Both the position numbers and the translations under genes were made by a program. From Smittia aterrima (Eukaryota; Arthropoda; Insecta; Diptera; Chironomidae), in assembly GCA_033063855.1 (NCBI GenBank), contig CP093830.1, forward strand, positions 16,926,854 through 16,990,853: a stretch of 64,000 bases of DNA, given 5' to 3'. Positions 24,792-37,471 of the stretch are shown one piece after another (the stretch's first letter is position 1; every line of letters starts with the position of its first letter). The notes below the pieces were generated by a model. It worked only from the letters and a program-made list of their open reading frames with translations, did no database searches and was not told the origin of the DNA.

Positions 24792-25013
24792 ACGAAGTTG
24801 AAAATGTTATATTGGGAGGAGAACTTTCAAACGAATTTTAATGTTTAATTATAGTTTTCTCTTTTTTTCATATGCAAATGGTTTTTCTTATTCGTTAACA
24901 CTTTTCCTCTAAAATTTTTCTTGACCATTTGAGACGAGAACAATCTCCGTCGCTACAAAAAATACAAAACGACGCACATGTATAAACTTTTCCCGAACAT
25001 TTTCTACTTAAAG

Positions 25014-25300
25014 GTCATTCAAGACTTGCACTGCCAAATGAAATGCTCGCTTCGAAGGTGGTGCTTCAACGACGATGGAGCAATAGTGATTTGAAGACTT
25101 ATTCGTGCATCAACGGATGCGGACGTACGTACAAGCTTGCATCGTCGCTCACGCGTCATCTCAATCTCGAGTGCGGCAAACCGAAAAAGTTTTGGTGCGA
25201 GCTGTGCCCGAAGTCGTACACGAGAAAAGAGTCGCTAAAGTTCCACATAAACGAAAAGCACACTGCGAGTTCGATCAAAAATTCAACGCAGTTTTTCTGA
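25014..25300 (+). CDS. lola: lola terminal module 8: C2HC + C2H2 finger pair
   Basis: CTTAAAG ends at 25013; GT completes Gly. Ninety-five residues follow. The first finger (YSCINGCGRTYKLASSLTRH, then LNLEC) is C-X3-C with H-X4-C; the extra residue between the cysteines is unusual. The second (FWCELCPKSYTRKESLKFHI, then NEKH) is C2H2. Confidence 0.9.
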
Positions 25301-25611
25301 TTAGCATTTAAGATGAGTTGAGGCGATTGTTGAACTTTTTAAGTCCTCTCCCCCCAAAGCACACATGAAACTTGTTTAAGTGATAGAAAGATGAAAAATG
25401 TATCAAAGATTCTCTCCCCTAATTGTTTATAGATACCTTAAGACACAGACACAAAATGTTATCAAAGAAACCTCTAAGTTTTCGTTAAGATGAATAAACG
25501 ATGAAGTCGAAAAGTATTTTTTGTAAAAATAATTCGAAGTAGGCGTTTTAACAAAACTGATTCGCGTCGAGATTAAGTTAAGTCTGATGTGAGATTGAAT
25601 TTTATTTCCAG

Positions 25612-25853
25612 GACGATTCAACGAGCAAGATTTAAACTCCTATCAACAACTCATGATTAGAAAGAGCAAGCAGTCAAGATCAAAAAAACGTTGTCTCTTG
25701 TGTCGAATAACATTTAAACAACGATCGAGTCTTCTTCGACATTGTGCTGAGATTCACGAAAAAAAGAATTCTGTAAAATGTCCACGATGCGAGTATACAG
25801 CAAACCGCAACGAACATCTCACCAGACACATCCTCCGTCATCACACAGAATGA
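25612..25853 (+). CDS. lola: lola terminal module 9: C2H2 + C2H2 finger pair
   Basis: TTTCCAG ends at 25611; GA completes Gly. Eighty codons follow. Both fingers are C2H2: RCLLCRITFKQRSSLLRHCA (then EIH) and VKCPRCEYTANRNEHLTRHI (then LRHH). The first therefore departs from the C2HC form used in nearly all other first fingers here. AATAAA at 25858 begins five bases after the stop codon. Confidence 0.9.
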
Positions 25854-26023
25854 TGTTAATAAATTCTGAAGCTGAAAACAAAGTTAATAAAACAAAATAA
25901 ATTAAACGAATTCTCGTGAAAGTTAATTTTTCGTTATTTTCACCGTTTCGTTTCATGTTGAGTTGGAATTCAAATTTATTGTCTCATGATCAATCAAACT
26001 AATAAGAACTTTTTCTTTTACAG

Positions 26024-26232
26024 ATTCGAGAGAAGACGAAACAACTGATCAACAAACTCACGAGTGTCCGCAATGCTTTAAGTCGTACAACTATCGACGA
26101 AATCTTCTCCGACATTTGAATTACGAATGTGGCGTCGAAGCTAAAGAATCGTGTCAATTTTGTTCTTACGTGACTCGCTACAAGCATTCACTTAAGAGTC
26201 ATCTACAGTCACAGCATCCGTCGATCTCATAA
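26024..26232 (+). CDS. lola: lola terminal module 10: C2HC + C2H2 finger pair
   Basis: CTTTTACAG ends at 26023; AT completes Asp. Sixty-eight residues follow to TAA, with no internal start. The first finger (HECPQCFKSYNYRRNLLRHL, then NYEC) is C2HC and the second (ESCQFCSYVTRYKHSLKSHL, then QSQH) is C2H2. AATAAA occurs at 26272, 40 bases after the stop. Confidence 0.9.
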
Positions 26233-26610
26233 CTTGTTATAAGCAAAACATATTTGAATTCATTCTAAATCAATAAAATTGATCGGATCGAGACTCTTTC
26301 AGGATTTTTGTATAAAACAAATTGAACGAGAATGTAAATTAATTGGGATAATCGTGTCTATGGTATAATTTCTTCGTAAACTTCCTCACTAATCCTTAAA
26401 CTTTTAAGTTCTTATGATTTATCTTTCTCTCGCTCAACAATCTTAATAAGAAAGAAATGAATTTCGATTGTCGAACGAAAGCTAAAGAATTATTTAAATC
26501 AGTTAACTTGTTAGTCTCCATTAAGGTGCTTATAATAATTATTTAAGGTCATTCACGGTTTGGAGGGTGAAGTCTCTATTCTACTAACAGACGACTCTTA
26601 ATTTTTTCAG

Positions 26611-26805
26611 GTACAAAGTCTTCGTATCGTCTCAAGTTGAGAGATAACGCTAAACCCCAGCAGCAATCGGCCACCAAGTATGACATGAACGACTGTTTAC
26701 TCGAAAGCGAGAACTTCCAAATCACAAAGTCCGATAATAACAAGTATCTGCTGTTGCCAGTGAAAAAGCAGCCGGCAGCCGAGAAGTTTATGCTGAAGGA
26801 ATGCG
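26611..26805 (+). CDS. lola: candidate lola cassette exon preceding module 11
   Basis: TTTTTTCAG ends at 26610 and GT completes the shared codon as Gly. The frame encodes about 64 residues (TKSSYRLKLRDNAKPQQQS, then an acidic and Leu-rich part) with no finger. A donor TGCG then GTAAAG leaves phase 1, so the exon is 195 bases, a multiple of three, and joins in frame to module 11 at 27457. If the donor is skipped the frame stays open to 26969 and gives a finger-less tail. The coding-like composition and matching phases favour a real exon. Confidence 0.65.
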
Positions 26806-27456
26806 GTAAAGATTTTACACAAACGAAATCTTCTTTCACTCACCTACACACATCTCATTCTCTTTCTTTTTTTTTCGAAATAAAATTCGCAAAGAAAAAC
26901 CAAAATATTTGTCACAAAATTCACAAAGTCACACAATGTTCCATCCAAAAAGCTCATCTCCGTGTCTAATTCGGGGGAACGTTGTTTTACCTTTCTTTCC
27001 TTTTTATGTTTCTCATCGCCAATCGAAGGCGATTTAAAAAATAATCAGAGCCGAACAAGTTCTCATTATTTTTCAACAAATTTTCCGAAATATTTCGGAA
27101 ACTTTTTATTGAATGTGATGCGAATCACTTGATAATTTTATTGTTTTTAAGTAGAGTTTGCTTTGATTTGATTTTCTCTCTCTCGCAAGAGATGAAAATT
27201 TTATTTGTTGATGCATTTTGTTTGAATGCTGTATTGAATAATTTGTTGATTTGACAACTAAATAACCCTTAACTGTTGAGCTCATTGTGCTTTTCTTGAA
27301 AACGTTTTCGTTTTGCATTTTCTTAGTTCGATAACATTTCAAGAATCAACAAAAAAAAAGTCACAAAATTTAGTTTCACAAAAAACTTCTCTCTCATCAT
27401 TCGTCATAATCATTAACTAACAAAATTCTTATAAATTCTTTCCATCTCGTCACCAG

Positions 27457-28334
27457 AGCTCGTTCCAGTCGCAAAACGTCAACAGCAGAAGCAGAACTCA
27501 ACAAAAATTGAGAAATCTGCAAATGTCTCCATTCAAAAAGTGCCAGAACAAACTTCCACGTCGATCGCCACCGAAGAGAAGAAGATCGTCAAAACGAATC
27601 ACCCACGCATTAAATACTCACGACATAAGAATCCAACGTTCATCGGAACGCCGCCACATCAACAACAACTAATTCAAGTTCAACCGACCGCTCAGCCTGT
27701 CCGCACCACTCAAGTGCTATCCGATGGCAAGAAGATTGAATATATTAGCGTCACGACAGTGAAACCTGCTGAACCAATCGCCAAACCAATCATCCTCCCC
27801 GCTTCAAACAATACACAACAGTATGTCATCCAAGCTGTGCCCACGAGTGTTTCTCAACAAGGAACCGAATATGAAGTGTCGGCCACAAACACAAGCAATC
27901 AAAGCAATGATTTCCCGAATGAAATGATGGATGACTTGGAATACGGAATAGACGATATCGAATTGCCTGAAGATGTTCAAATTCACTTTAGCGATTCATA
28001 CAAAAGCGAGGACAATGAGAATTCGACACATGACTCAGCTGGTGTTAAGAAATATTATGCTGCAGTAAGTGACAATTCAATGGCAAGCGATGGTGAAGAA
28101 GCTGGAAGACAATACGAATGTCGTCAATGTGGCAAACGTTATCGTTGGAAGTCAACATTGCGTCGTCATGAGAACGTTGAGTGCGGAGGCAAGGAAGCTT
28201 TCCATCAATGTCCCTACTGCACCTACAAGGCAAAGCAGCGTGGCAACTTGGGAGTTCATATCCGCAAGCATCATGGTGACAAACCACCATTGGAGACACG
28301 TCGAAGCAAGAAGGGAGGAGTGCAGACGCGTTAA
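27457..28334 (+). CDS. lola: lola terminal module 11: long tail with C2HC + C2H2 finger pair
   Basis: CACCAG ends at 27456, and AG completes Glu whether the upstream exon is the common part or the cassette at 26611. About 292 residues follow: a Gln/Thr/Pro-rich activator-like region, an acidic segment (DDLEYGIDDIELPED), then a C2HC finger (YECRQCGKRYRWKSTLRRHE, then NVEC) and a C2H2 finger (HQCPYCTYKAKQRGNLGVHI, then RKHH) and a basic end. From memory the finger pair closely resembles the long fly isoform first described for lola. Confidence 0.95.
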
Positions 28335-29827
28335 GCGCGCGCTGATCGTGAGATTTTTTTCCCCCGCAACACAGTAAACCTTTGAGCCAAAAAAGAAAAC
28401 AAAAACACTTTGAAATTGCGCGCTTCGTTGTATTTACGGTCACGTGAGAAATATTTTTCCTAATTAACGAGTTTTCTTGATTTCTTTCTCTTCCGTAAGT
28501 GGAATCGTTTAAGAAAATATTTTACGCGTGTGCTTCTTAAATTACAAATTAGATTTTATTTAGAGATTTCCGCGAGCAAAGCGAGAACACTTTTCCTTTC
28601 AAACATTTTTTTGCGTCTTATAATTAAGTTAAGTTAATTAATTTACTGTCATGAACGAAGGAAAGTACGTAAGACATACGAATTGAAATTAATATCGCAG
28701 ATTGAAGAGAGTAACTTGATGCATTTTTTAAACATTTAAACAAAATAATTTTCAAAGCAAACATGATTTAGTTAAAGAAAGACGTTTAGAACACGTCAAT
28801 CAAGCATCTTACACACAACACACACATTATTCTACTCTTTTTAACTTGAACTTAGATCGAAACTAAGTCTCAAATAGTTTCTTTAATTTTTTTTGTCGAC
28901 TAATTAGATTTTAAGTTTTTTTTCGCATAAGATTGAATAATAAGAATTCAATGCCATCAAGAGAGATAGAAAGAAAGAGAATGTAACAACAGAAAAGGAA
29001 AATATTTAATTGGAGAGATTTGCGCATTTGAAATCATTTTAAAGAAAACATTTTCATTCTTATTGTTAAGGTATTCACGGAAAGGGCTTCGCGAGAATTC
29101 TTGCTATAACTTGAAAAATCAGAAATTTCAAGAGAATTTCTTTTGCGCCCTTTGAGATGAAAATATTTTTTCATTAAAGAACAAACATAGATTTGATTAG
29201 TATTTTTCTACATAAACAAAAAATGTTGAATTCGCGATGAAAACAAAAAACAAAAACTAACTAAACTTCGGTGAGCATGAGCGCAGCCGAAACATTCTTA
29301 AATTTAGTTGAAGCTTCGGCCAAAGCAACTTTTTCGTTCGTTACGAGGAGCTTTTTTACTTAAAACTCTCTTCGTAAACTCAAATCAAATAAATTTCCGA
29401 GGAATACAATTGAACTGTCGGTCGGATCACTGCAAACTAAAAATGAGCAGGAATGAAGCTGAAAACAGAAAATAGTCAAGTAAGGTTCATGTTTTAAGTA
29501 TAAGCGAGAAAACTTTTAGACTTTTCAAGTAAGCAAGAAGAAAAACAGCTCTTAAGATATTATAAACATGAGAATTAGAAATGAAGAGAAACTTGAATAA
29601 ACTTGATAATAAAAAGAATTAATGTTCGTCGACTGATTACTTAGAATATTTAAAGTTAAGCGAAGAGTTGTAAATTTTACTAACATATTTTCATTGTATT
29701 TCTTTTAGTTGATGATACGAAAACTCTTAAAATATCTTTTGGAAAACTTGACAAAAAGGTTCGACGGAAAAACTAAATTTAAAAACATTTTTACTAATAA
29801 AGTTTTTTTTTTTCTTTTTCTTCGCAG
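28335..29827 (+). other. 3-prime UTR of module 11 and following intron
   Basis: About 1.5 kb of AT-rich sequence with CA repeats near 28810 and no finger motif. It should contain the 3-prime UTR and poly(A) site of module 11. A strong pyrimidine tract at its end (29806-29827) leads to the candidate exon at 29828. Confidence 0.5.
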
Positions 29828-29976
29828 ACCTGGTGATATCGAGAAATGTTAGAGCTTCTGGCCATCATGTCAGTAAGGAACTTAAACCGTTTGAAGTAGT
29901 TTTGAACGCTTGCTGCTGCCAGCCAACAAAATCACAAATCACCGCTCGAAATAAAAAACAAATCACTGCTAACTGA
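29828..29976 (+). CDS. lola: candidate finger-less lola exon
   Basis: A long pyrimidine tract and TTCGCAG end at 29827. AC completes the shared codon as Asp, and 48 more residues follow to TGA (starts DLVISRNVRASGHHV; later three adjacent Cys). No zinc finger is present. Inside it the consensus donor TCA then GTAAGG at 29873 also keeps phase 1, so the first 45 bases could instead be a small cassette exon before module 12. The excellent acceptor is the main support; coding status is unproven. Confidence 0.35.
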
Positions 29977-30390
29977 GCGGTTGCTGTCCATGGCAATCAA
30001 ATAAAAGAAGAAAATTGAAATTTATCGACAGAAAATACTTCTCGATTAACCGAAAATGAATGAGAAAATTTGACCTCTCACGATAATGAAATTCTAAACA
30101 ATTTTTCGCACACATTTGACACCAACCATCTTCAAAACGAGATTAGTCTCGCAAAACTTTAACATCTTCTTCTCCTTTATTTTTATTATTTCTCTCGCAT
30201 CATAATTGGTATCATCATTTTATGGATTTAAGTGCAATACTATGTTAATTGTTGTCACCAGTTAAATCATTTCTTAATTGCTTTAATATAAGATTAGTCG
30301 TTAAGACTTTCTAGCCAATAAGACTCGTCAATGTGAAGTTATGTGTGAGATTTCCTTTTATTAACATTCCGCTTTTCTCTCTCGTTTCAG

Positions 30391-30936
30391 AACAATTCAC
30401 GCGACTCATGATGCTTCAGCTGATGCAACAGCAGCAAGGTCAATCACGAACAAATCAAACCATTCCATATGCTTATCCACAAAGGCTTGACGAGAAAGCT
30501 AAGATAAGCTTTTACAAATGCCGTAAATGTGGAAAGTTTTATAAAACGAAATACAGTTGGCGACGTCATGAGAAGAAGGAATGTGGCGTTGCGCCTCAGT
30601 TCCATTGCGATAAGTGCGAGTTCAAAACGAAGTACAGGTAAAATAACGAAGACGATGTTGTTGTTGTTGACACGACGAAGTTGATTCAATTTCTCCTTGT
30701 CCAACAGTCATAATCTTCGAAGCCATCAAAAGATCCGCCACGCGGAGTTTCAAGGCGAAGGCGTCACGATAACCACAGTCAGAAAAAGTCGATCGACGAT
30801 ACAGCCAACTTCTTTCAATGCCCCTCCACATTCCCAAACGTCGTCTCTGATAATTTCTCCTAACCCACCTCCGAGCATCCTCAATCTAAACTCTAGTGAT
30901 ATGAAACATAGCTTACCGATGTACAAAAGTGATTGA
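30391..30936 (+). CDS. lola: lola terminal module 12: two exons, C2HC + C2H2 finger pair
   Basis: Exons 30391-30637 and 30708-30936 are separated by a 70-base intron (AG then GTAAAA; CCAACAG). AA completes the shared codon as Glu. A Met/Gln-rich stretch precedes a C2HC finger (YKCRKCGKFYKTKYSWRRHE, then KKEC). The second finger (FHCDKCEFKTKYSHNLRSHQ, then KIRH) is C2H2 and is split by the intron after KTKY. A Ser/Pro-rich tail follows. Without splicing the frame ends almost at once, so the intron is required. AATAAA at 31071. Confidence 0.92.
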
Positions 30937-32574
30937 AAGTTAGAGTCGCGGTGGAATGTTTTGGGTGGGAATAATTTCTATTGTTGATGTTAAGCCGCCT
31001 GCTTCGTCGCGATGCGCGCAAGTATCTGTTGATAAGTCGTACAAATCATTTTCGTTACATTTCCAAATCAAATAAATGAAACTTTCTTAGTCAGAAAAAC
31101 TCATTCGTAGAGCTTTTTCGCGAATCGACGAGCGGAGAGATCTTTTGAACTTCCATAGTGAAACTTCTGACATTCCAAAGCTTTGTCACGAAGACTGATC
31201 TAAGTTGCCCATCAAGATCAATCTCTTAGCTCGATAAAATGTCTATTAGTGTTCCAGTAGAAAAGACCCAGTGTCAATGTATAACGATTTTAGATGAATT
31301 TTTGTCTTGTTTTCGATGGATTTCGACTTGACGTGTATACAAGGAAGTTAAGTGCAATCACTTGATTGCATTGGAATGAAAAATATTGAGAATTCAGTGC
31401 CTAAAAAAATCAAATATATTTAAAAAAAATATTTTTCATAAACGTCTTAGTGATTTGGATACCGATGATAGATCGAGAGTTATACTTAAATTGATTGGAA
31501 AGCTTCTGTTGTTTGTCCTTCAAGCTTTCCTTTCAAACTCCAAGAAATGAGTGTTCTTATTTCAAATCAACGTCAATCAAACTTCCCTCGCGAGCGAGTG
31601 AGGAGAAAAGTTTATGCAAAAGACCGAGTTTTATTTTACAAGAAAATATTTTAATTATTACCAGGATGCGGGTGGATGCAAAGAAAAAAAAATCTTTAAC
31701 CAATTGTTTTTTGTTTTGTTTTAAGTTCTTTTATGAGAAAACACGGAAGCCAGTACCAGAGACAGAGACAAAGTGTTTAGTTTTTAGATGAAAATGAGTC
31801 GTTTTATACAAAAATACCCTTCGTCAATCACATCGCAAAATGGAGTATGAAATAAAAAGGTGTTGACATGAAGAAAAAAGAAAAGATTTTTACGATGTTT
31901 TGTTGAAAATAAATTTATCACCAAAATTGTTTCGTTGATTCGTTTTTTGTGTTTTGATTTCATAGTTTGTAAATATTATTTTGGTTATGTAAATTTTACA
32001 AATGATTTTATCTCTTAGGCTTAAGGTGAATGAGAAAAACAAACGAAATTGGATGGAAAGAAAAACTTAATAAACTTTTCTTCGCCAGTTGACTTTAATT
32101 TTATTCTTGCAACCTTTTATTTTTATCTTTTGAAAAGTATTTGATTCTTAGTTTGATAAGCGAAAGAAAAAAATTTACTAACACTAACTTTAAAATTGAA
32201 CAAAATTGAGAATAGCTTTCATGACTCGTGGAATTGCATTTCTTCGAGAAAGAAAGTTCTTGAAGTTTTGCAACCTCTGAAGACGATCATTTTAGCACGA
32301 ACCGGGGTTTGCATTTGTAAAAAAAAGACAAACTTCTCCGAGACAATTATCGAGAGGTTTGATCATTCAATGCTTGTAAATTGAATATGGAACCAGAGGG
32401 AAATGAAAATTTTAGTGATAAGTTTCTTTTGGTTTAGTTTTTAGTTAGAATTTTTCTTTATTTTTATCCTGAGTTTTTATTGATTTTGGTTTTGTTTTCT
32501 TTTCGTTTCTTTTCATTTATGAATTTATGTTGTGCCTCTTCCCCAACATCCTCGAATCGACGACTTCTTTACAG
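30937..32574 (+). other. 3-prime UTR of module 12 and intron before module 13
   Basis: AT-rich sequence of 1.6 kb with no finger motif. AATAAA at 31071-31076 probably ends the module 12 transcript. Open frames here are short and lack domains. Confidence 0.5.
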
Positions 32575-33086
32575 CCGAGGATTTGAGTATCACGAAGATT
32601 GCTGGACTAACATGGGAACAGTGGAACGAACGACTTGCCATGCCACTCGTCACGACGCTTCGTGAAGGCGCACATCCTTTAGTCTTCCCACGTGACTTGT
32701 GCGTTAGTACAACCGAGCAGAAATATCGACCTGAAGAACGATCGCCGAATGGATCTTCGGGAAGTGCTAGTGGAAATGGAAGTTTGGCCAACGCTGGTGC
32801 TAATATGCAAGATGGATTTACTTGTCCCGACTGTGGTCGTATGTATAAGCTCAAGTCATCATTAAGAAATCATCAGAAATGGGAATGTGGTAAAGAACCG
32901 CAGTTTCAATGCCCGTATTGTGTGTATAGAGCAAAACAGAAAATGCATATCGGTCGACACATGGAGCGAATGCATAAAGAGAAGTTCTTCAAGATCGAGG
33001 GAGATGGGAAAATAGTCGCTCTTGAAGAAGCTCTCAATCAAATTGTTCACGCAACTGGATGTGGCGACTTTAATTCAACAATTTGA
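32575..33086 (+). CDS. lola: lola terminal module 13: C2HC + C2H2 finger pair with conserved linker
   Basis: TTTACAG ends at 32574; CC completes Ala. The tail begins EDLSITKIAGLTWEQWNERL and continues to a motif reading PLVFPRDLCV, a linker I recognise from a fly Lola isoform. After a Ser/Gly-rich spacer come a C2HC finger (FTCPDCGRMYKLKSSLRNHQ, then KWEC) and a C2H2 finger (FQCPYCVYRAKQKMHIGRHM, then ERMH). The C-terminal 35 residues may be helical. Total about 170 residues. Confidence 0.94.
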
Positions 33087-36000
33087 ACCGTAAATGCTGA
33101 GCTCTGACGAATCGAATTTTAAAATGCAGGACACGCAAAACTCATGAAATTTTAAGAAAAAAAAAGAAACATAAACAACTCACATGAATATCAGAAAAAA
33201 GAAAGGAGAAGAGAAGTTGATTAATTTACGAGAAAACAAAAATGTGATAAATTAAATTTTTCTTTAAAACTAATTTTTCCATCAACGAACTAAGCGTGAA
33301 ATGCCTTTCGACTAGCGACATTCAAAGCGTTCGAGAAATCTTGTTATCGATCACCTTTTATTTATTTGTGCTAACTGAATGCTCTCAAAAAAAAACATTT
33401 AGATATCTTCCCTCTCCTTATTTAAGCAATTCAAAAAATGAAAAATCTGATATTTGTAAAATAGTTTGGGGCAAAAAATCTTTTTTTGTATAAAGGAAAA
33501 TTAAAAATGGTTTTGGATATAAGGAGCCAGCGAAAGAATGGCGTGCTACGTGTCATAAAACAGAAACATTATAAGAGCATTAAGGATTAGAATTGCGATC
33601 GAACATGGTGAAAAATATAATTTTTGAAATAATCATTCCAATATTTTCTTTTAAAAGCTCTTTTAAGAGCGAGAGAATAGAAAAACAAAACACACACAAT
33701 CATTGTCTTAAAAAGAACCAATTTTTCTACATTTATTATTTAATTAAATCTTTACTCAGTAGGTATAAAGAAAAGATTTTGAAAAAGAATGAACGTAATT
33801 GAAAAGACAAGTTTTCGTAAATCTTTAGTCAAAGGTGATAAGCATAACGGAAAAAAGACAATTTAGTGAAAGAAAATAAATCTTCGGCAAGTCTTCGACG
33901 GATTGCTCTGCCATTTGAAACATTCTTGACACAAGAAAAGAAAAAAAAAACATTCTTATACTAAAGAATTCTTCTCGTTAGACGATTAAGTTGAAAATGA
34001 TTTAAAAAGAAGCTACCTCATTTGAAATTATCAAACACACACAACAAAAGAATATTTAATGTTTGTTGAAGAAAGAAGAATTGTGCGAATTATTCGTCTT
34101 CACCTCCCCGCGCGTTTAAAATATTTTTGAAGTATTAAAGCTCCGTGAATTTTAAACGATAATTTAATCTCAGTGAACCAATTGCATTTCCATAAAAAGT
34201 TAACGTAATTAAAAAACTTTCTTCCCCGCTTATGTAATAATTAGCTTCCGTTGAGAACGCTCGTAACCAGATGAGGAATTGCATTAGTTTCCGTTACCGT
34301 CGATGATTACAAAAATGAAAATTGAAAGAGAGAGAAAGAGTTTCCCATGCAAAATTTAAAGTCAAACGATAAATCAACGTTTTACCTCAAAAAAGAAAAA
34401 TTTCACGTTAAAGAAATCATTCCAATGATTACAAAAAAAAATTCCCTAAGATGATTGTGCCTTTTAAGAATAGTTTTGACTTTAGATTGTTATACAAGTT
34501 TCACGTGAAATTCCTCTAAACTTTCTGTCTTCCGTCATTTGCACAACATTCAAACTTTTAAACGCACACATTCCAACTCACATGTTCAAAATTGTTCTAC
34601 CTTCACTTTTGGTTGAAAAGTACAAAATCCCGAGCTTTTGCCTCCTCCAACATTTTCGTGACAGTGTCAAAAACACGTTAATGAGAAAAATACTCGTTAA
34701 AATTATTGATTTACCTTTCTTCGTAATCATGTGAAACAAAAAAGAAAGTTCTTTCCAACAATTCTTCTTCGGTAATAGAACTACATTAACTTTTATTTAA
34801 GTTTAGACGATGATCAACAAGTTATTCGAGTCTTGTTGCATGAAAGAAATAAACAAGAAAAGACATTAATGCCTTATTAGCGTAAGCAGGAAATTTATTA
34901 GAAAGTTAAGAGGAAAATATTTTTATCCTTAGTGAAAGAAAAAAAAACATTAAAAGACATGCGAAAAAAATCCACTAGAAATAATCGAAAGATAATCAAA
35001 CTCGATATGATTTCAAAAACCTTCTACATTCGCCATTCGCTGTTAAAACTTTAAATTTTTATTGATGAAAAGAAAATCCTTGATTTGAAACATTTTTATA
35101 AAAATGAGGTGTTGGGAAATGCTGATACTTTTTCGTGGTTAAATTAAATCAAGGAGACGAATTGATTATAATCAAATTATTAATTGGATTAAGGGGCTGC
35201 CGAACATAACTCTGAAAAAGAAAACTAAAACAAACCACACACAACACGAGCAATAGTCGTCGAAAGAAAAACAAAAAGAAGTGTTTTTTCTGTGCCGGTT
35301 TTCATTATTTTCAAATCAACAGCAAATTCAGAAGTGAAAAACTACTTGAACGAATACTCAATTTCTAATTAATTAACTAACTTTTATTCGCGGAAACAAA
35401 TTAACATTCATTCTTTGTAACAACAACATTCATCGACAATAAGGAATTTTGTTAGTTTTAAATCATAGAATTTTAAATTTTATAATTCAATCATGAAACA
35501 AAAAGAGAAATAGTTTACCATTATTACTAAAAGAAGAAACATTGAAAATGTCATGATTATCCTGGCGTAGATTTATAGTTCACGAAACGATTAAGTTGTG
35601 ATGACTTGCGTCGTTGAGATTTGCAGAGTAAAATTAGGAGAAATTTATTTCTGAATAATCGTCAAAAGCTTCGCAATCCTCCACAACATACATCGATCAG
35701 TGAAAATCATGTAAATTGTGTAGAGTTAAATGAATTTTTCCTTCGCATGAAACGAAAGAGAAAATTTGAGCCTCGAGAAAAATTGAAATGAAATTGAATT
35801 ATGATATTTCTAGATTTTTTTCCTTTTATATTACAATTATCATATCAATCAATAAAATTAATATGCTTTGTTATATCAAACTTGTTTAACTATTAATTTC
35901 TTTCTTTCCTCACAGATTCTCAGATAAAGTGACAAACTCGGTTCCTTATTCACCATACTAATTGAATTTCTATACTTTTAGGTCGCCAGCGATGTTGTTG

Positions 36001-36514
36001 ACTGTCGAGAGAGGAAGAAGACTGTAGTCCGTTCCCCAGCTCAGCTCATCCGAGAAAAATCTTAAGTAAAAAAGTAATTTTCACATCAACTTACAGTTTA
36101 ATGGCAATGGTGCTAACACAATAGAAAAGTATTAATAAATAAATTGACCAAACAAAAACTAACCAGTAAAAAAAACATTAACGCCAAACCCTTGAATAAC
36201 GAAAGTAGTTTTCATCGTTCCCCACCCACCGCCATACCAGAAAAGTTTCCGCAATGTCACTGACGTGATCAAGTAAAGAAATTTAAATCGCTTTTGACTT
36301 TTGATTTAGTTCGAATTATTTTTTCTTTTCAAAGTATTCGTTTTACAAATTTCTTGAGTTCAAAACATTATGAGAGGAAAGAAGTGTTTTCATTTTTATT
36401 TCGTTTTCAATGGTGAAAAAGACTGAATGTTGAATGTTAGGCTATTCGATAATTAAAGTAAATTATACAGAATTTTCACCTTCTCTTCTCTTTCTCTGAA
36501 CTCTTACCTTCTAG
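33087..36514 (+). other. 3.4-kb intron and UTR stretch without recognised exons
   Basis: No C-X2-C finger signature was found. Two good acceptors near the right end (35915 and 35981) are in the correct phase but run into stops after five and six residues. They could be decoys or give very short finger-less tails, and were not called as exons. Confidence 0.5.
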
Positions 36515-37471
36515 GCGATGGTGGCGATACTAACACAATTAACTTAGACAAATACTTTTACTTTCCCGAAAATAACAGTGACTTTTCGGCAAACAATTTT
36601 AAAATCGCACTTCCCAATCCGCCACCGCAAACACAAGCACAATCGGCCTGGGTTGACTATGCCGCAGTTGATAACAATGGCGTGACAAATGAAACACCTT
36701 TAGACCTTCCGCCACTGACTGAGATCAAGCAGGAGAAGGTCGATGAAGACTATGAGGTTGTTAAAGACATTCCAGTCTGGCATACAGCCAAATCCACCTC
36801 AAAGATAACGATGTATCCATCGAAGGAGCATCGTAAGCCTGCTTCAAAACGAAAGCTTCAGCAGATTCAACCAAAGCCTCCAGCACTTACTCCTGCGGTT
36901 ATGCCACCCCTCACTCAGATTGTCACGTCAAAACCAGCGCCAAAGTTAATTGCTGTAGTCAAAAAGATTGTTCCGATTCAACCTAAGCCGATGACGACTC
37001 TTCCGCAATTGACACAGATTCAACAAAAGCCAACAACTCAAGGCTCGCCACCAGAATCAAAGCTCGTGATTAAAAAAGTCGCGCACATGACAATGGATAC
37101 TCGTCGTCACTCGACTGGAAATAGCTCAAAGATCGTTCCCACAAAAGAGCTTCTCGAGAGTCTCAAACAAGAGAACATCATTTATCAAGACAATGAGGAT
37201 AAGCCGTGGTACTGCAAGACATGTGGTCGTAACTACAAGTGGCGTAACAGTCTTAAACAGCACATCAAAAATGAATGCGGTATAAATGTTTAAAAGTCTA
37301 AAGTTTGCCTTCAATCTAAATTGATTTCTTTTCTCCTCAGGAGTTCCACCGAAATATCATTGCGTCCGCAAGTGCGGATATAAAACTCACATCCATTCCA
37401 ATCTTAAACGTCATTTGAATTCGAAATTCTGTAAGCCAGGAGGATCAAAACACGATGACGACGACTCTTAA
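36515..37471 (+). CDS. lola: lola terminal module 14: two exons, long Pro/Gln linker, two C2HC fingers
   Basis: Exons 36515-37279 and 37341-37471 flank a 61-base intron (TGCG then GTATAA; CTCCTCAG). GC completes Gly. About 255 residues of linker include an acidic IKQEKVDEDYEVV motif, which resembles a sumoylation site, and repeated PPLTQI/LPQLTQI phrases. The first finger (WYCKTCGRNYKWRNSLKQHI, then KNEC) is C2HC. The second, in exon 2 (YHCVRKCGYKTHIHSNLKRH, then LNSKFC), is C-X3-C with a terminal Cys five residues after His, so both are C2HC. The unspliced frame stops four codons past the junction. Confidence 0.92.

Noticed and set aside
35916..36001. Two in-phase acceptors (35915 and 35981) as extra lola tails
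   Set aside because: They give only five or six residues before a stop. Very short tails are possible but cannot be supported from sequence alone.
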